Positions 1-64,000 of a DNA stretch of 64,000 nucleotides are shown piece by piece. Under the pieces are notes generated by a model, which ran no database searches, was not told the DNA's origin, and saw only the letters and a list, made by a program, of their open reading frames with translations. The first letter of the stretch is position 1; the number at the start of each line of letters is the position of its first letter. The stretch is from Pardosa pseudoannulata (Eukaryota; Arthropoda; Arachnida; Araneae; Lycosidae). Location: the NCBI GenBank assembly GCA_032207245.1, contig CM063502.1:64952644-65016643 (forward strand), in the 5' to 3' direction. Position numbers and translations under genes: made by a program.

Positions 1-155
1 GTTTGAGAACTTGGAGGACATTGTGACTACAAACATATTTTACGTGCCCTAGTCACCTTTAATGAACAAGGTGGATCTTAGGATGGCTCCAGCCCCAAAT
101 CTGCAATCTTTCAGTTATGGGATCATTGCCTTTGCCAACTGAGCTACTGCGGCTC
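1..155 (-). mobile_element. tRNA-derived SINE, 5' part, running off the window
   Basis: On the minus strand GCCGCAGTAGCTCAGTTGGC begins a tRNA-like head with a canonical box A (TAGCTCAGTTGG, 135-146). The box B position is degraded. The body continues leftwards beyond position 1. A diverged tRNA pseudogene is the alternative. Confidence 0.55.
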
Positions 156-2734
156 ATTTTTATAAGTTTTTTGCTTATACTTTCTAGATTTATAGAAAAA
201 GCTTGGGAAACTTAAAAGTTTTATATCTTACAAACATTATGGATAAATGAAATTTTAAAAAATAATTTGACTAAGAAAGAAGTATTAAAAAATATTCTCT
301 TCCACATACTGTACATCCACAAAATATCAATACTTTTGTTTTATAAATTTGTAGACAGCACAAAGAGTATAACATAACAGATTATTGGTAAAGTTTATAT
401 GAATTGTTACATTTTCAGAGTACAGCTTATACATTAAAAAAAGAAATATTTTTTTCAACATTAAATTTTTTACAAGTTTTTTCCTAATAATTTACAGAAT
501 TTGTATCCAAAGCTATGAAAACTTATAGAAAAATTGTATTTCTATAAGACAAACATTATGGGACAAATTAAATTTTTAAAAAGAAACTAATTTGACTAAG
601 ATATATGAGCATTGAAAATACTCATTCACTCTGGATGCATTAAATATCAATTTCCCTGTTTTATAATTTTGTAGACAGTACTAAGGGCAACTTATACAAA
701 AAAAATAAAGACTAACCACACATAGTAAAAATACTATGAGAGGTAACACTCCTTCCTCAGGAGTATAATTCTTAGAAGTTTTAAAAGGACATATCTATTA
801 TGATCAAACTTGGTATTAACAAATGCTTATCAACAGATTATTAAAAGAAAATAAAATCTTCAGTTTAAATAATAGCAACCAAAATCATTAAAATAAGATT
901 ATACAATCCATAAGAGATATTTTAATGAAGTTTTCATGCTTGGTACAATATTTATAGATTTCTACTATGCATTTTAATAAAATAAAGTTAATCAGAGGTA
1001 TGATTAAATTACAAACCAAAATAGAAATTTACAAGTCAAAAATAGAAATTTAGTATACCTATATTTTAATTGCTGATTGAAAGAGAGTGATATGGTTGAA
1101 GTTTTGTTAAACCACAGTTAATTAGAACATTACATTTTGCTTAAAACTAATACCAAATAGCTGTAAATATAAACAATATGTTAGTTTGTATACATGTTTA
1201 CTGATATGTTAGTTGAAGAACTAGTACATAGTGGCTCTGAATACCACCACTCTTTAATCCTGGTACTCAGACTATAATCAATGATCTCCAAAGATTTTGA
1301 AAAATAAAAAAAGTATGACTGCCAAGCTGAAAAACCTGATCTTATATATATAAACCCACTTCAGAAACATAAAATCTGTAATGTCATCTTAAAATATATA
1401 CATTATATGAATACTATATAAACTAATTCATAAAATATTATAGAACATGCTTACTTTTACAATTTTTTGTGTCTGGATGATTTTCTCCATTATGCTTGAT
1501 TAATCCTGAAATAAGGTTTCTATTATAGCAATATCAAAAATTCATAATTTCAAAAATTAAATAACACCTTCAAAATAAAAGATTAAATAACTAGTGCTTT
1601 GGTGGTTGTATTTAAAGTATATTTTAGTAGACACAGGTCTTTTTTGAAACAAAAGTCTAAAACAAAACTAAATACTTAATTCTTAAAAACTACACATTTT
1701 CAACCACAAGAATGACTAATTAAAAAACTCACTCCTAAATATTTTATGTTAAACCAAAATACCAAAATAATACAAATTGCAAAACTGTGTGATATCAAAC
1801 CTCTATGATGAGATTTTCTGGAGAGTTAGAAAAAGTTTGGTTTCGAATGCTACAATGTACTGTTTTGCTACACAAGGGATAATGAGCGGTTAAAAACATC
1901 TATCCCAGTAGTATTTGAACCCATGAATTCTGGTACTGAAAAGCAGTACTCTTCCCATTCTACCCCCAATTAACACTTACATTAGCAAAGATCAATAGTT
2001 GGCAACTGATTTGTGTAAGTCTGCCACATTTTACAAAAATTTTAATTAGACTTGCAGCATATGTCACTGTAACAAGTTTTGTTGTTATTGACTTTGGGGG
2101 GGAAAATTTGTGATAAAATGAAAATTCTGTTTATTGTTTCAAATTTCATGGTAACATTATCTTACAATTAATAATTTATTAAAAAGAATTTTTTGAATGA
2201 TGTTACGTGTTTATTAATACATGTGTAATATTCATATATAAATTGTTATGGGATAAAACTACTTACAGAAATTATTCAATTTAATCATATTACTTTGTGA
2301 ATAAGACATGTAAAACATTTAATAAAATACTCATAATAAGTATGACAATTTAATCTCTTGTCTGCTATATCAAGTGCACTCAAATGCATTAAAAGGCAAT
2401 TCTGTGCCTTGAGTTCCGATGTTATCAACACTTAATGGTGTAAAAACGAAACTATCATTAACTGAGCTCAAGAAAAAGAAAATTTTGTTTACTATCATGG
2501 ATATTAACAGAGAACAAAACGATTACTTAAATTATAATGATAACTAGCAAATTTTACAAGATAGGAAGGGTATGACAGAAGAAAGTTTAATTATAAATTT
2601 ATAAACTGCATACTAAGAAAAGAATTTTTCATTATTATCAGTATTAGACTCTTAAATTAAACTTAATTAAAATATAAACGATCATTAACATTTGATTTAG
2701 GTATTTTCAGATTATAAGACTAATCCATACTTAC
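156..2734. other. Intron to the left of the last DH exon seen
   Basis: AT-rich and non-coding on inspection. It contains the SINE at 1835-1972. I looked for the next FARP-like exon (DH end, PH1) on the minus strand and did not find one. Confidence 0.6.
1835..1972 (-). mobile_element. tRNA-derived SINE (family also at 52.1 kb)
   Basis: On the minus strand a tRNA-like head with box B (GGTTCAAATAC) is followed by a body including CTCATTATCCCTTGT and ending in CGAAACCAAAC. The same order of motifs occurs at 52055-52222, so both are copies of one SINE family. Confidence 0.6.
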
Positions 2735-63905
<61,171 letters not shown>

Positions 63906-64000
63906 CTCAAATATGATTCAAAGCGCCATTATATTTTTGCCTTGAACTATCAGAAAGAAACCATCTTTTATTTGCAGAAAAATTTAATATTTACAATAAT

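Overview
The window is very AT-rich eukaryotic DNA dominated by large introns and transposon remnants. Almost all of it (about 2.7 to 63.9 kb) is one gene on the minus strand: a FARP-type protein with an N-terminal FERM domain, a FERM-adjacent (FA) segment, a long disordered linker and a Dbl-homology (DH) RhoGEF domain. Such proteins are animal Rho-family guanine nucleotide exchange factors. Many AATAAA-rich introns, tRNA-derived SINEs and a Ty3/gypsy element with a D,D35E integrase fit an invertebrate, most likely an arthropod and perhaps an arachnid. That assignment is an inference from base composition and general resemblance, not a database result.

Layout on the minus strand, from right to left. 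The start codon is at 63905. Nine exons (63744-51829) encode the FERM lobes F1, F2 and F3 and the FA segment, with every splice phase matching. A single giant exon (47157-49002) adds 615 codons of Ser/Asp/Glu-rich linker. An intron of about 30 kb follows, then exons at 16973-17205, 12161-12250, 11151-11284, 9941-10022 and 2735-2921. These carry the end of the linker and most of the DH domain. The rest of the DH domain and the expected PH domains lie beyond position 1. The phase of the giant exon (ends in phase 0) does not match the next recognised exon (needs phase 1). At least one small exon is therefore unplaced in the 30-kb intron. A possible alternative terminal exon sits at 26.5 kb.

Mobile DNA. 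The intron between 2922 and 9940 holds a full-length but decayed Ty3/gypsy LTR retrotransposon (3164-9156, same strand as the host gene, flanked by ATATT). Its open reading frames carry several stops and frameshifts, and the reverse transcriptase active site reads YLDN. Next to it is the 3' tail of a non-LTR retrotransposon (about 9.3-9.56 kb). Elsewhere there are two hAT-like non-autonomous elements with CAGGGTTCC-type ends (14105-15205; 25911-26028), another inverted-repeat element (15535-16502), tRNA-derived SINEs (about 1-155, 1835-1972 and 52055-52222), a perfect 22-bp hairpin (59233-59282) and many (AT)n and (CA/GT)n microsatellites. A GC-rich 80-bp block between two near-identical copies of about 115 bp (26055-26367) looks like an assembly artefact.

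I found no bacterial-type system, CRISPR array, operon or rRNA, and no functional tRNA. I see no clear new biological system. The most useful leads are the unusual exon structure of the FARP-like gene, the pol III-type boxes inside the LTR, and the suspicious duplication at 26 kb.
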